From IMG/VR virus record IMGVR_UViG_3300037069_000499, positions 1 through 40,905 of that record: 40,905 nucleotides of DNA; one strand, given 5' to 3'. The DNA is from a virus. The translations under genes and the position numbers were made by a program. The notes below the pieces were generated by a model. It did not search any database. It saw nothing but the letters and a program-made list of their open reading frames with translations, and had not been told where the DNA came from. This document shows positions 1-5,502 of this stretch, piece by piece. The stretch's first letter is position 1; every line of letters starts with the position of its first letter.

Positions 1-126
1 CACTTTAGGGTTATTTGATTCCATCTTTATAATGTTCGCAGCATACTGAGCAGCAAGAGGGCTATCTACGAATATAATCTTAGGGGTTTTAAGCCCAGAT
101 ATTTTGTAGAGCCAATTGATGCCCTT
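1..126. repeat. Left copy of the 126-bp terminal direct repeat (circular overlap)
   Basis: Positions 1-126 are identical to 40777-40902; only the last three bases of the window (40903-40905) differ from 127-129. Because one open frame reads through the junction, this is best read as the overlap of a circular assembly (circle about 40,776 bp) rather than a biological terminal repeat. Confidence 0.93.
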
Positions 127-243
127 TACCGCCGCGTCATGATCTATCTCATCACTATCTTTAAGTGCGAGATTAATCCACTTTTCCCTAATTACAGGTA
201 TAAGTGCTCCTTGTTCCTGAGTGAGTTTCTCTATCTTAGACAT
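1..243 (-). CDS. 5' part of the tetrapeptide-repeat protein gene (continues across the circular junction)
   Basis: This is the true N-terminus of the repeat protein found at the other end of the window. It starts at ATG 243 and runs 81 codons to position 1, in frame with 40776 downwards, giving a 558-aa protein that ends at 39343. The N-terminal domain (about residues 1-73) has a WINLALKD segment, a KGINWLYKISGL helix and an FVDSPLAAQYAANII motif. From memory this matches the N-terminus of DUF6745-type bacterial proteins, where W-x-x-x-L and W-x-DSPLA motifs precede QV-rich repeats. The ATG lies 3 nt after the stop of the companion gene (247-573), so the two are probably translationally coupled. 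The function of the family is unknown. Confidence 0.85.
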   Translation of the reverse strand, partial: MSKIEKLTQEQGALIPVIREKWINLALKDSDEIDHDAAVKGINWLYKISGLKTPKIIFVDSPLAAQYAANIIKMESNNPKV

Positions 244-246
244 ACA

Positions 247-573
247 CTAGTCCCATACTTGGCGAATTGCTTTGCTGAATGGGTCGTATTCCGTCTTACG
301 CTTTACCTGGTAGAACCCAGGCTCAACTACAACAGTCTTATGAATATCGTGTGACTTCTTGTGAACGAGGCTTGATACCTGCTTAGATGAAATATACATA
401 TCCTCGCCAACAATAATAATGTCGAATGGTGACTGCTTTTCAGCCTCCAGTACGTGATGGTGACCCGTCTCAGAGTGGCCAACGATATAACTTGTGTGGC
501 TCTCCGTCTTGCCCTCAGGTATGTTCCCAACTGGGATTAGTACGTTTTCTCCATGAATGATTGGTTTGTTCAT
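247..573 (-). CDS. Conserved companion protein of the tetrapeptide-repeat gene
   Basis: This 108-aa soluble protein is the first gene of the accessory operon. A strong Shine-Dalgarno (AAGGAG) lies 7 nt before ATG 573. Visible features are a GHSETGHHHVLEAE segment, a central VSSLVHKKSHDIHKTVVV stretch and a C-terminal GFYQVKRKTEYDPF motif. I recall similar 'GHxHVLE ... EHKP ... PPGxYxVxRQREYDPF' proteins encoded next to DUF6745 genes in actinobacteria and cyanobacteria; this is a family resemblance, not a database result. The His-rich start could bind metal (inference). It sits directly upstream of the repeat protein, so a joint function is likely. No catalytic motif is recognised. Confidence 0.85.
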   Translation of the reverse strand: MNKPIIHGENVLIPVGNIPEGKTESHTSYIVGHSETGHHHVLEAEKQSPFDIIIVGEDMYISSKQVSSLVHKKSHDIHKTVVVEPGFYQVKRKTEYDPFSKAIRQVWD

Positions 574-606
574 ATACTCTCCTTTTAGTTATCCTGTTGT
601 ATTTCT

Positions 607-635
607 ATTGTACATCGTAATTATGCAAATGTAAA
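607..635 (-). promoter_or_regulatory. Promoter of the accessory/RNA-repair operon
   Basis: On the minus strand TTTACA (630-635), a 17-nt spacer and TACAAT (607-612) form a sigma70-type promoter, giving a 5' UTR of about 25 nt before the SD and ATG 573. No intrinsic terminator is seen in the operon until 34557-34580, so one transcript could cover all genes from 573 across the junction to 34706. Confidence 0.65.
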
Positions 636-679
636 TAAGAAACCGTCATATTAAACATTACTAGTGTTGGTATTGGTGC

Positions 680-793
680 ATAGAACCCCATCTCCCTACT
701 ACTTAGGCAGTCCCCGTCTCAACACCTCATACCTACTCTTACGCTGCTACCAATGCTCTCGATACTTCTATCGGCTTGCTAGTTGGGTTCTAT
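680..793. other. Long-range inverted repeat enclosing a structured non-coding segment
   Basis: ATAGAACCC (680-688) and GGGTTCTAT (785-793) are perfect 9-bp complements closing about 96 nt. Inside is a perfect 5-bp hairpin, CGATA-CTTC-TATCG (760-773). The segment is C-rich on the plus strand and lacks start codons with an SD. It could be a structured RNA or an origin-type DNA element. No promoter was confidently placed for it. Confidence 0.4.
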
Positions 794-846
794 CTCAATA
801 ACAGCTTCTTAGTAGTTCAGTGCTATGTAAGTTGGTCGTTCAACAT

Positions 847-897
847 TTATCCACGGCACGACCTCACCTGATAACACTGCACTTGTAGTTTTCCACA
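847..897. promoter_or_regulatory. Two DnaA-box-like sites; candidate replication origin
   Basis: TTATCCACG (847-855) is one mismatch from the consensus box TTATCCACA, and TTTTCCACA (889-897) fits TTWTNCACA. Both point the same way and lie in the gene-free control region. Two sites are few, so chance cannot be excluded. The absence of a phage-encoded helicase or polymerase makes host DnaA recruitment attractive (inference). Confidence 0.35.
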
Positions 898-925
898 GAT
901 CTACGAACTGTTTGCATGAGGATGC

Positions 926-954
926 TTGCAATTATTAGATACGTCTGCTATAGT
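926..954 (+). promoter_or_regulatory. Strong plus-strand promoter with extended -10 and inverted repeat over -35
   Basis: TTGCAA (926-931), a 17-nt spacer and TATAGT (949-954), preceded by TGC (extended -10). An inverted repeat, TTGCA (912-916) with TGCAA (927-931) enclosing GCAT-GAGG-ATGC, overlaps the -35 and could be an operator. Predicted transcription starts near 961 and meets a terminator at 977-1000. Confidence 0.6.
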
Positions 955-961
955 TAAGACA

Positions 962-976
962 AACGAAAGAAGTGTC
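962..976 (+). repeat. 15-bp repeat AACGAAAGAAGTGTC, copy 1
   Basis: Perfect 15-mer repeated at 1035-1049. Here it forms the first transcribed bases after the 949-954 -10 box. It shares the core ACGAAAG with the ribosome-binding leader AAACGAAAGGTTAC found before genes at 1482 and 6474 and on the minus strand near 38890. Confidence 0.7.
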
Positions 977-1000
977 CCCACACCCCGCGGTGTGGGTTTT
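977..1000 (+). terminator. Intrinsic terminator
   Basis: Perfect 8-bp stem CCCACACC (977-984) / GGTGTGGG (989-996), 4-nt loop, then TTTT (997-1000). Being only about 16 nt downstream of the predicted start at 961, it would give a transcript of about 40 nt unless antitermination occurs. Confidence 0.75.
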
Positions 1001-1034
1001 CCTTTTATCTCCTAATTACCCCCTAGTACACTCT

Positions 1035-1049
1035 AACGAAAGAAGTGTC
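1035..1049 (+). repeat. 15-bp repeat AACGAAAGAAGTGTC, copy 2
   Basis: Identical to 962-976. Here it is flanked on the left by ACACT, so the 3' AGTGT could pair back over the repeat. No terminator follows and no gene starts here. Confidence 0.65.
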
Positions 1050-1084
1050 TAAGGTACCCTAATCATAGCATTTTCCCCAAATAA

Positions 1085-1243
1085 AATACAGCACCTTTTG
1101 ATGTGATAAGTGGAGGGTAGAATACTTAGTCACGGTGCTGCATTAGTCTAACATTGAGTTAGGATAGGGGGTATAAGGTGCTTTTGATGATATAGAGAAT
1201 ATACATCAATACACTTATTATAGCACATAGAAACTGTTTACAA
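1085..1243 (-). ncRNA. Candidate minus-strand short RNA with weak terminator
   Basis: Minus promoter: TTGTAA (1238-1243), 15-nt spacer, TATAAT (1217-1222) with an extended TGC. The predicted RNA from about 1210 has no SD-preceded ORF. It contains CTAAC/GTTAG and a long-loop CAGCACC/GGTGCTG pair (1135-1141 with 1090-1096 in plus coordinates), followed on the minus strand by a T-rich stretch. The short promoter spacer and long hairpin loop keep confidence low. Confidence 0.35.
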
Positions 1244-1245
1244 AC

Positions 1246-1282
1246 AAAAAAGCGCTAGGTAAGGGTGGGCATCACCTAGCGC
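1246..1282 (-). terminator. Intrinsic terminator of the minus-strand short RNA
   Basis: On the minus strand a perfect 9-bp stem GCGCTAGGT/ACCTAGCGC (plus positions 1252-1260 and 1274-1282) with a 13-nt loop is followed by six Ts (1251-1246). No minus-strand gene ends here, so its only evident client is the RNA from the 1371-1399 promoter. Confidence 0.75.
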
Positions 1283-1364
1283 CAGAGGATATATAAGACT
1301 GTTAAAGCCGAAAGGTTACTAATAAATGTATTATTAAGAACTTACTCAAACACTATATATATCT
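1246..1364 (-). ncRNA. Candidate antisense sRNA against the shared ribosome-binding leader
   Basis: A strong promoter (1371-1399) and a strong terminator (1246-1282) bracket about 118 nt of minus-strand sequence without a plausible ORF. The RNA includes GTAACCTTTCG, a perfect 11-nt complement of CGAAAGGTTAC. That leader carries the SD of the genes at 1482 and 6474 and recurs on the minus strand upstream of 38860. Promoter and terminator are directly visible; regulatory pairing is inference. Alternatively the plus strand here is a dead copy of that leader. Confidence 0.5.
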
Positions 1365-1370
1365 GTTATT

Positions 1371-1399
1371 AGTATAGCACTTTAGATGAAACATAACAA
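1371..1399 (-). promoter_or_regulatory. Promoter of the minus-strand short RNA
   Basis: TTGTTA (1394-1399), 17-nt spacer, TATACT (1371-1376), with TGC just before the -10 (extended -10). It diverges from the early promoter at 1425-1453; the two -35 boxes are about 25 bp apart, so a single bound regulator could affect both. Confidence 0.65.
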
Positions 1400-1424
1400 T
1401 CTATAAAAACGATACATTTTTATG

Positions 1425-1453
1425 TTGACACAAGCACTTTAAAGGAATATACT
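1425..1453 (+). promoter_or_regulatory. Early operon promoter and leader
   Basis: Consensus TTGACA (1425-1430), 17-nt spacer and TATACT (1448-1453). The short leader TAATAAACGAAAGGTTACGA supplies the SD (GAAAGG) for ATG 1482. The same 20 bases precede the ATG at 6474, which has its own promoter, so the two promoters share a leader cassette. Confidence 0.8.
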
Positions 1454-1481
1454 AAGAGAGTAATAAACGAAAGGTTACGAA

Positions 1482-1688
1482 ATGTTAGCACTCACACTAC
1501 AAGAAGAATTCTATGAGCAGGTCGAGACCCCATGTCCGCACCTATCTACCCACCGCGAAGAAGCATTTGGGTCGGTAAACTGGAATCCATTCACACAGGA
1601 CGCGGAAGACCCTACCTATATGGTTGAAGTCTGTGATGACTGTGACGAACAACTTTTTAACGAAATGGGTGACGACTGTGAAAATTAA
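1482..1688 (+). CDS. Small acidic Cys-rich early protein
   Basis: This is the first gene (68 aa) behind the early promoter; SD GAAAGG lies 8 nt before the ATG. It is strongly acidic and has C-P-H (near residue 18), H24 and a C-terminal CDDCDEQ pair with a final Cys, suggesting a single small zinc site. No family is recognised. The first position in an early operon of a virulent phage often belongs to small host-takeover or inhibitor proteins; that role is only a positional guess. The gene downstream overlaps its last codons. Confidence 0.7.
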   Translation: MLALTLQEEFYEQVETPCPHLSTHREEAFGSVNWNPFTQDAEDPTYMVEVCDDCDEQLFNEMGDDCEN

Positions 1689-1872
1689 CATAGTCCACGT
1701 ACCAAAGCCTAGCACGCTTGATGAAGTAATCGCTAGCGATGATTCAAACGAGATAAAGAAGGCTCAGATAAAAGGTATCTTTCTCAAGATGTACAGTGAA
1801 GCATTATCTCCTCAAAACAGTACCCTTACAACGGTAACTAACAAATTCCTAGATAGGATAATGGAACTGTGA
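1678..1872 (+). CDS. Small early protein of unknown function
   Basis: The frame is open from ATG 1624, but I prefer GTG 1678. It overlaps the stop of the preceding gene by 11 bases, with GGGTGA upstream, and it avoids a long overlap with the acidic protein. It then encodes 64 aa beginning MKINIVHVPKPSTLDEV with helices around KKAQIKGIFLKMY and a C-terminal TNKFLDRIMEL. No motif is recognised. Its TGA stop overlaps the next ATG (TGATG), indicating coupling. Confidence 0.55.
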   Translation: MKINIVHVPKPSTLDEVIASDDSNEIKKAQIKGIFLKMYSEALSPQNSTLTTVTNKFLDRIMEL

Positions 1873-2000
1873 TGTTTGACTCTTTGACTAACGACGGGAT
1901 GATCGACCTAATGTATCACCAGTGGAAAAGATACATGTCAGTTAATTCCCACCAGATAAACCTTAACGCCTTGTGGCAGAAATGGGTACGGAGTAAGTAA
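1872..2000 (+). CDS. 42-aa tryptophan-rich small protein
   Basis: ATG 1872 overlaps the preceding stop as TGATG, and the frame runs 42 codons to TAA 1998-2000, immediately before the Rad52-like gene (ATG 2002). It contains YHQWKRYM and ALWQKWVRSK, so it is basic and amphipathic. Support comes from the tight operon packing and coupled start rather than homology. Coding potential would need confirmation in related phages. Confidence 0.5.
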   Translation: MFDSLTNDGMIDLMYHQWKRYMSVNSHQINLNALWQKWVRSK

Positions 2001-2001
2001 T

Positions 2002-2682
2002 ATGAACGATTCACTATCATCAGACCGAGACATTAGGGGTATAGACTACGACAAATTAAGGGAGCCGTTCGCATCCAGTGATATAGAATGGCGAATACAG
2101 TCGGCCGGTATCACTAATGGTAAGGCATGGGGAACTGTACTAGCATATATTACAAACCGGGCTATACAGTCTCGTCTGGACTCGGTAGTTGGTGCGTCTA
2201 AATGGAAAAACGAATTTTCAAAAGCTCCAGATGATGGTGTATTGTGTGGTATATCCATATACGATAATGACCAATGGATCACTAAGTACGACGGAGCGGA
2301 AAATACCTCTATTGAGGCAGTTAAAGGTGGTCTCAGTTCATCTATGAAGCGTTCAGCAGTCCAGTGGGGTATAGGTCGATACTTATACGATGTGGAGACA
2401 GTATTTGTATCTATGGTTAAGGATAAACCGGCCAGTATGAAAGATCATCATATGCATTATGATAAGGATTCAAAGACGAGATACTACTGGAAGTCGCCAA
2501 AGCTGCCACCATGGGCTCTTCCTCAGGAAGATTCGGAAGAAATAGATGAACTAAAGAGCAGAATAACTGAACTTGCGCTTGCACAGGGTACTCCCCAAAG
2601 AAGTATAGATCTGCGTCTTGCGGAACTGGTAACGGTATCGGAACTTAGTGCAGCACTTAATAAATTAGGAGGGAACATATAA
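2002..2682 (+). CDS. Rad52/22-family single-strand DNA annealing protein
   Basis: This 226-aa protein has the Rad52/Rad22 signature: an N-terminal IEWRIQSAG segment, AYITNRAIQSRLDSVVG, a WKNEF strand, and the conserved GGLSSSMKRSAVQWGIGRYLY helix-turn region that binds ssDNA. Such proteins form rings that anneal complementary strands in phage recombination and concatemer formation. The length fits phage members. It overlaps the next gene by one base (TAATG), which carries a coiled-coil partner. No 5' exonuclease is evident next to it, so resection would rely on another enzyme. Confidence 0.85.
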   Translation: MNDSLSSDRDIRGIDYDKLREPFASSDIEWRIQSAGITNGKAWGTVLAYITNRAIQSRLDSVVGASKWKNEFSKAPDDGVLCGISIYDNDQWITKYDGAENTSIEAVKGGLSSSMKRSAVQWGIGRYLYDVETVFVSMVKDKPASMKDHHMHYDKDSKTRYYWKSPKLPPWALPQEDSEEIDELKSRITELALAQGTPQRSIDLRLAELVTVSELSAALNKLGGNI

Positions 2683-3545
2683 TGGAAAATAAATTACAGG
2701 TCATTGTTGACGAGCATGATATAGCGAAAGAAAACTCTAAACAGCTCATCGAAGCATTTGGTGCTCCTTTCACCGAAGTAGGAAACATTATCGAGGGATA
2801 TCGCTGGGACGATAATGGCGAATTGATAGTCACTGAAGGCACAATTGTGGTCACTGAGGAGACGGATATAAAGGGTATGAAACAAGCCCGAGATACGAGG
2901 CTTGAGTTAAAGAAAGTGCGTACCACTGTCGAGAATAGACGCAAACAACTGAAAGAGAGTTCCCTAAGGACAGGCAAGGCCATCGATAGTGTTGCTAAGT
3001 TTATAAAGGATAGTATTCGGCCTGTAGAAGAACATCTTGAGAAGCAAGAAAAATTCGCAGAAATTAAAGAAGCTGAGAGAATCGTAAAGATTAGGAACGA
3101 ACGGCTAGAAGCTATAACCCCTTATTGCGATAATCCATTTCTGTACACTGTGGAAGGAATGACAGAAGAATCCTTTGTAAAGCTAAAATCGGATCTGGTA
3201 GACGCGTATAACCTGAAAGTAGCCCAGGCGGAGGCATATGACCGAGAGCAGAAACGTCTCATAGAAGAAAAGGAAGAGCAAGAAGCAAAGATCATCGAAG
3301 AGAACAATATTCTACGAAAACAAAATGAGGCTCTTGAGACCGAAATTGCAAAAGAACGCGAAGAGCAAGAGGAGATAAGATCATTAGAGGTAGAGTCGGT
3401 TAAAAGCATCATTGGTAGCGAAGTTCTATTGAGTGCCACTAACTTTATCAATGCTCTTGAAAGATTTAACGTTAAAGGTACGAACAATGGTAACTCGATG
3501 ATTGACTATAGGTCTGTGATGGAGATACTAGGTAATATTGAGTAA
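2682..3545 (+). CDS. Coiled-coil recombination-associated protein (DUF1351-like)
   Basis: This 287-aa protein has an N-terminal domain and then a helical core with a KQARDTRLELKKVRTTVENR segment. That pattern resembles DUF1351-type phage proteins encoded beside annealing proteins. A long charged coiled coil (about residues 180-235, rich in E/K/Q) and a short C-terminal globular end (SATNFINALERF) follow. The start overlaps the annealing-protein stop. A role as scaffold or cofactor of the annealing protein is inferred from context. No nuclease motif is seen. Confidence 0.65.
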   Translation: MENKLQVIVDEHDIAKENSKQLIEAFGAPFTEVGNIIEGYRWDDNGELIVTEGTIVVTEETDIKGMKQARDTRLELKKVRTTVENRRKQLKESSLRTGKAIDSVAKFIKDSIRPVEEHLEKQEKFAEIKEAERIVKIRNERLEAITPYCDNPFLYTVEGMTEESFVKLKSDLVDAYNLKVAQAEAYDREQKRLIEEKEEQEAKIIEENNILRKQNEALETEIAKEREEQEEIRSLEVESVKSIIGSEVLLSATNFINALERFNVKGTNNGNSMIDYRSVMEILGNIE

Positions 3546-3865
3546 TGAAACCTAAACTCTCAGGCTTCCAACGTATGCAATTCACTAAAGAGTGGATAAA
3601 ACGTGGTAAGCCCCCAACTAGGGAGGGATTCGTAAAACGCTGCTGTGAGGCCATGAACATAGAGTATACCCCACCACCATACGCTCAAACAGTTCAAGTA
3701 TATGAATCTGGTAGTGAGAGAGTTCTACAGGCAAATCGGGTGATAGGTCAACGGAAGATCACCTGCGAGGGCGTAGAAGATAGTGGTTCGACTCCACCAG
3801 CCCGACCAAAACGAGGCGTCCATGCCACGCCTACAACTCACTGCCAGTCTCATACACTTGAATAA
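3545..3865 (+). CDS. Hypothetical protein with odd C-terminus
   Basis: The ATG overlaps the previous stop (TAATG). The first 60 or so residues (GFQRMQFTKEWIKRGKPPTREGFVKRCCEAM) form a plausible small helical, basic domain. The C-terminal third has a composition unlike a folded domain (repeated Pro/Thr/Ser/His), and its DNA overlaps a tRNA-like sequence at 3736-3808. The original gene may therefore have ended earlier, with this tail being read-through of inserted or non-coding sequence. No function is recognised. Confidence 0.6.
   Translation: MKPKLSGFQRMQFTKEWIKRGKPPTREGFVKRCCEAMNIEYTPPPYAQTVQVYESGSERVLQANRVIGQRKITCEGVEDSGSTPPARPKRGVHATPTTHCQSHTLE
3736..3808 (+). tRNA. Degenerate tRNA-like sequence (probable remnant)
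   Basis: The segment has a D-arm GGTC/GATC with a GG-containing loop (3746-3760), a T-arm GTGG-TTCGACT-CCAC (3783-3797), and an acceptor 5' CGGGT pairing with 3' GCCCG, followed by A and CCA (3805-3808). The anticodon arm is only CTGC/GTAG with a 6-nt loop and the inner acceptor pairs are broken, so a functional tRNA is unlikely. It overlaps the 3' end of a coding frame. It could be a decayed tRNA or a tRNA mimic. Confidence 0.35.
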
Positions 3866-3883
3866 ATAAAGGAGGAGAACACA

Positions 3884-4126
3884 ATGACTAAACTATACTT
3901 AGCAATGCGTACAGATACAATAGGCTACGATGAGTACGATTCGCTTGTGGTCGCGGCAAATACGCCAGGTGCAGCACGCGACATGATTATGTCCCAACAT
4001 ATATATCATTATTTTCAGCTATACGAAGGGTTTACAGCTAAAAACTACACATTAAAATGTGTCGGTACCTATAATCGCGAGCTCAAAGAACCTAAAGTAA
4101 TAATCTCAAGCTTCAATGCGGGATAA
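3884..4126 (+). CDS. Hypothetical early protein (80 aa)
   Basis: A strong SD (AAAGGAGG) precedes the ATG. The 80-aa product has a mixed alpha/beta look: MTKLYLAMRTDTIGYDEYDS, then VVAANTPGAARDM, ending VGTYNRELKEPKVIISSFNAG. The pattern of a strand, a helix with aaNTPgaAR and a last strand recalls small phage proteins that annotate as hypothetical. No catalytic residues are evident. It lies in the recombination operon. Confidence 0.65.
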   Translation: MTKLYLAMRTDTIGYDEYDSLVVAANTPGAARDMIMSQHIYHYFQLYEGFTAKNYTLKCVGTYNRELKEPKVIISSFNAG

Positions 4127-4148
4127 ACCAAAGAGAGGTATCAGTGGG

Positions 4149-4532
4149 ATGACCGAAGATAAACTAATCCAAATACCCGTAACACTTGATAGTGTTTCGC
4201 GGAGGAAGGACAGAAGCGTTAAATTGAACTTTACAACCCTCTTTGAGGTATCTAATGAAGACTTCTCAACGATGGATATGTTCCACCAAGAAGCTGGACA
4301 TCTTCTGTTTAGGCGCAACGCCTTTACCGAGGAAGAAATACCCCAAGAGGATGTAGAGACCGACGTAGCTAAATCACAATCTGTTCAAATCAGGGACGTA
4401 CTATGGGTCTTATACAAGGCTCGCGGTGGTCTTACCGCTGATAAGCAGAAATGGAATGAGTTCTATCGTAAGCAGATGCAAGCAGTAAAGGCTCGTATCT
4501 TGGAGGAGGTGCATAATCTTGAGGAGAGATAG
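4149..4532 (+). CDS. Hypothetical early protein, recombination-operon type
   Basis: The frame is open from 4116, but ATG 4149 has an SD-like GAGAGG upstream and gives a natural N-terminus, MTEDKLIQIPVTLDSVS (127 aa). The middle, RSVKLNFTTLFEVSNEDFSTMD followed by HQEAGHLLFRRNAFTEEEIP, resembles small proteins I have seen near phage annealing proteins, where RKDGSVxLxFxT and LxxxxGxLLF motifs recur; this is recollection only. The C-terminus is helical (WNEFYRKQMQAVKARIL). The role is unknown. Confidence 0.65.
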   Translation: MTEDKLIQIPVTLDSVSRRKDRSVKLNFTTLFEVSNEDFSTMDMFHQEAGHLLFRRNAFTEEEIPQEDVETDVAKSQSVQIRDVLWVLYKARGGLTADKQKWNEFYRKQMQAVKARILEEVHNLEER

Positions 4533-4573
4533 CCTATGAAATGAAAGCCAGAGAATAATTCAAAGGAGAAACT

Positions 4574-5260
4574 ATGAAGTTTAAAGTTGGTGACAAGGTA
4601 CGGGCTAATAAGGATTGTACGAACGATATTATGGGAGGCGAAGGTGTTATAGAACACATATCCCCAGACGGTACCTATTGTGAAATTCGTATGACGAAGG
4701 CCTCGATATATTATAAGGTTGGCGATGTAACATGTAACACTACATGGCCTCGAAATATAGAGCTAATAAAGGAGCACAACAACATGGCACGACGAACATT
4801 TAGATTAAAGAAAGATACATATGATCTTAAAAAGGGCGCATTATTCCAGGAAGCATGCGACGATGGCGATCAGAAATACGTGTTATTGAATGGCGATAGC
4901 TTTTACCGATGGGATGATTGGAGAACATATTGGGATGACGTCAGACAGTCAGTAAGTCGTAATGGTGCCGAAAACAACCCAGAATGGTTCGAGGAAGTCT
5001 TCCCAGCATCTCAGGAATGGCTCACGGCCGAAGAGGTTGAAGAGTTTAAGGAGTTCCGCCAGCGCAAGACTGTTAAAGTACCATCTAAATCTAAATACCC
5101 CTTCCTCTCTGAGATGAAAGTCAATGATGAGCACAAGGTCAAGACTAGCGATGCTAGCAAGATTATGGCATCTGCTGTGTACTTTGGCGAATCGAACGAC
5201 CGAAAGTTCAAACGCAAGAAACTAAACAAGATTTACACGTCTATCGTGCGGGTAAAGTAG
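4574..5260 (+). CDS. KOW-like N-terminus fused to a second domain, with an internal start
   Basis: This 228-aa protein has an SD (AAAGGAG) before ATG 4574. Residues 1-65 look like a small SH3/KOW-type barrel (KFKVGDKVRA, GGEGVIEHIS). A second SD (AAAGGAG) lies 9 nt before an in-frame ATG at 4784, so a shorter product starting MARRTFRLKKDTYDLKKG is likely also made. The C-terminal 50 residues (FLSEMKVNDEHKV, ASAVYFGES, FKRKKL, IYTSIVRVK) resemble a small DNA-binding module common in phage proteins (inference). Its stop overlaps the next GTG. Confidence 0.65.
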   Translation: MKFKVGDKVRANKDCTNDIMGGEGVIEHISPDGTYCEIRMTKASIYYKVGDVTCNTTWPRNIELIKEHNNMARRTFRLKKDTYDLKKGALFQEACDDGDQKYVLLNGDSFYRWDDWRTYWDDVRQSVSRNGAENNPEWFEEVFPASQEWLTAEEVEEFKEFRQRKTVKVPSKSKYPFLSEMKVNDEHKVKTSDASKIMASAVYFGESNDRKFKRKKLNKIYTSIVRVK

Positions 5261-5502
5261 TGTCGGGGACGGTGGCGGGAGGCCGTAAAGCGAGGGATAA
5301 AAACCTCGCCCGCGACCCGCAGTTCTACAAAAAGATCGGAAAAATTGGCGGCCATGCCTCATCAGATGGCGGTTTCGCCTCACATAAGCGTGGAAAAGAC
5401 GGTCTTACCGGGTTTGAACGTGCTAGCATTGTCGGAACAGTCGGTGGAAGAAAATCTAGGAGAAACCACCCAAATAACGTAAACTTGAGTAATGGCCAGT
5501 AA
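5260..5502 (+). CDS. Small basic KGG-motif protein
   Basis: GTG 5260 overlaps the previous TAG. The 80-aa basic protein has Gly-rich repeats: GGRKARDKN, YKKIGKIGGHASSDGGFAS and GTVGGRKSRR. These resemble the KGG or 'stress-induced' repeats found in small phage proteins (KIGxKGG ... GGFAS ... AGxxGGRxSRR). Such proteins are likely nucleic-acid-associated, but no activity is established. The end overlaps the start of the NinG-like gene by 11 bases. Confidence 0.6.
   Translation: MSGTVAGGRKARDKNLARDPQFYKKIGKIGGHASSDGGFASHKRGKDGLTGFERASIVGTVGGRKSRRNHPNNVNLSNGQ

Larger units (their letters stand above)
574..1481. other. Gene-free control region with promoters, hairpins and short RNA loci
   Basis: About 900 bases hold no credible coding frame. 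They do hold the accessory-operon promoter (607-635, -), a closed inverted-repeat domain (680-793), two DnaA-box-like sites (847-855, 889-897), a plus promoter followed at once by a terminator (926-1000), a repeated 15-mer (962-976 and 1035-1049), minus promoters at 1217-1243 and 1371-1399, a minus terminator (1246-1282) and the early promoter (1425-1453, +). It is the divergence point of the two leftmost operons and the best candidate for the origin and early switch. Confidence 0.7.

Noticed and set aside
139-354. Plus-strand frame at the left edge
   Set aside because: Antisense to the repeat-protein N-terminus and companion gene, with no SD.
1326-1334. Possible gene start after the leader copy at about 1302-1320
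   Set aside because: The ATG opens only three codons before TAA, so this leader copy drives no protein.
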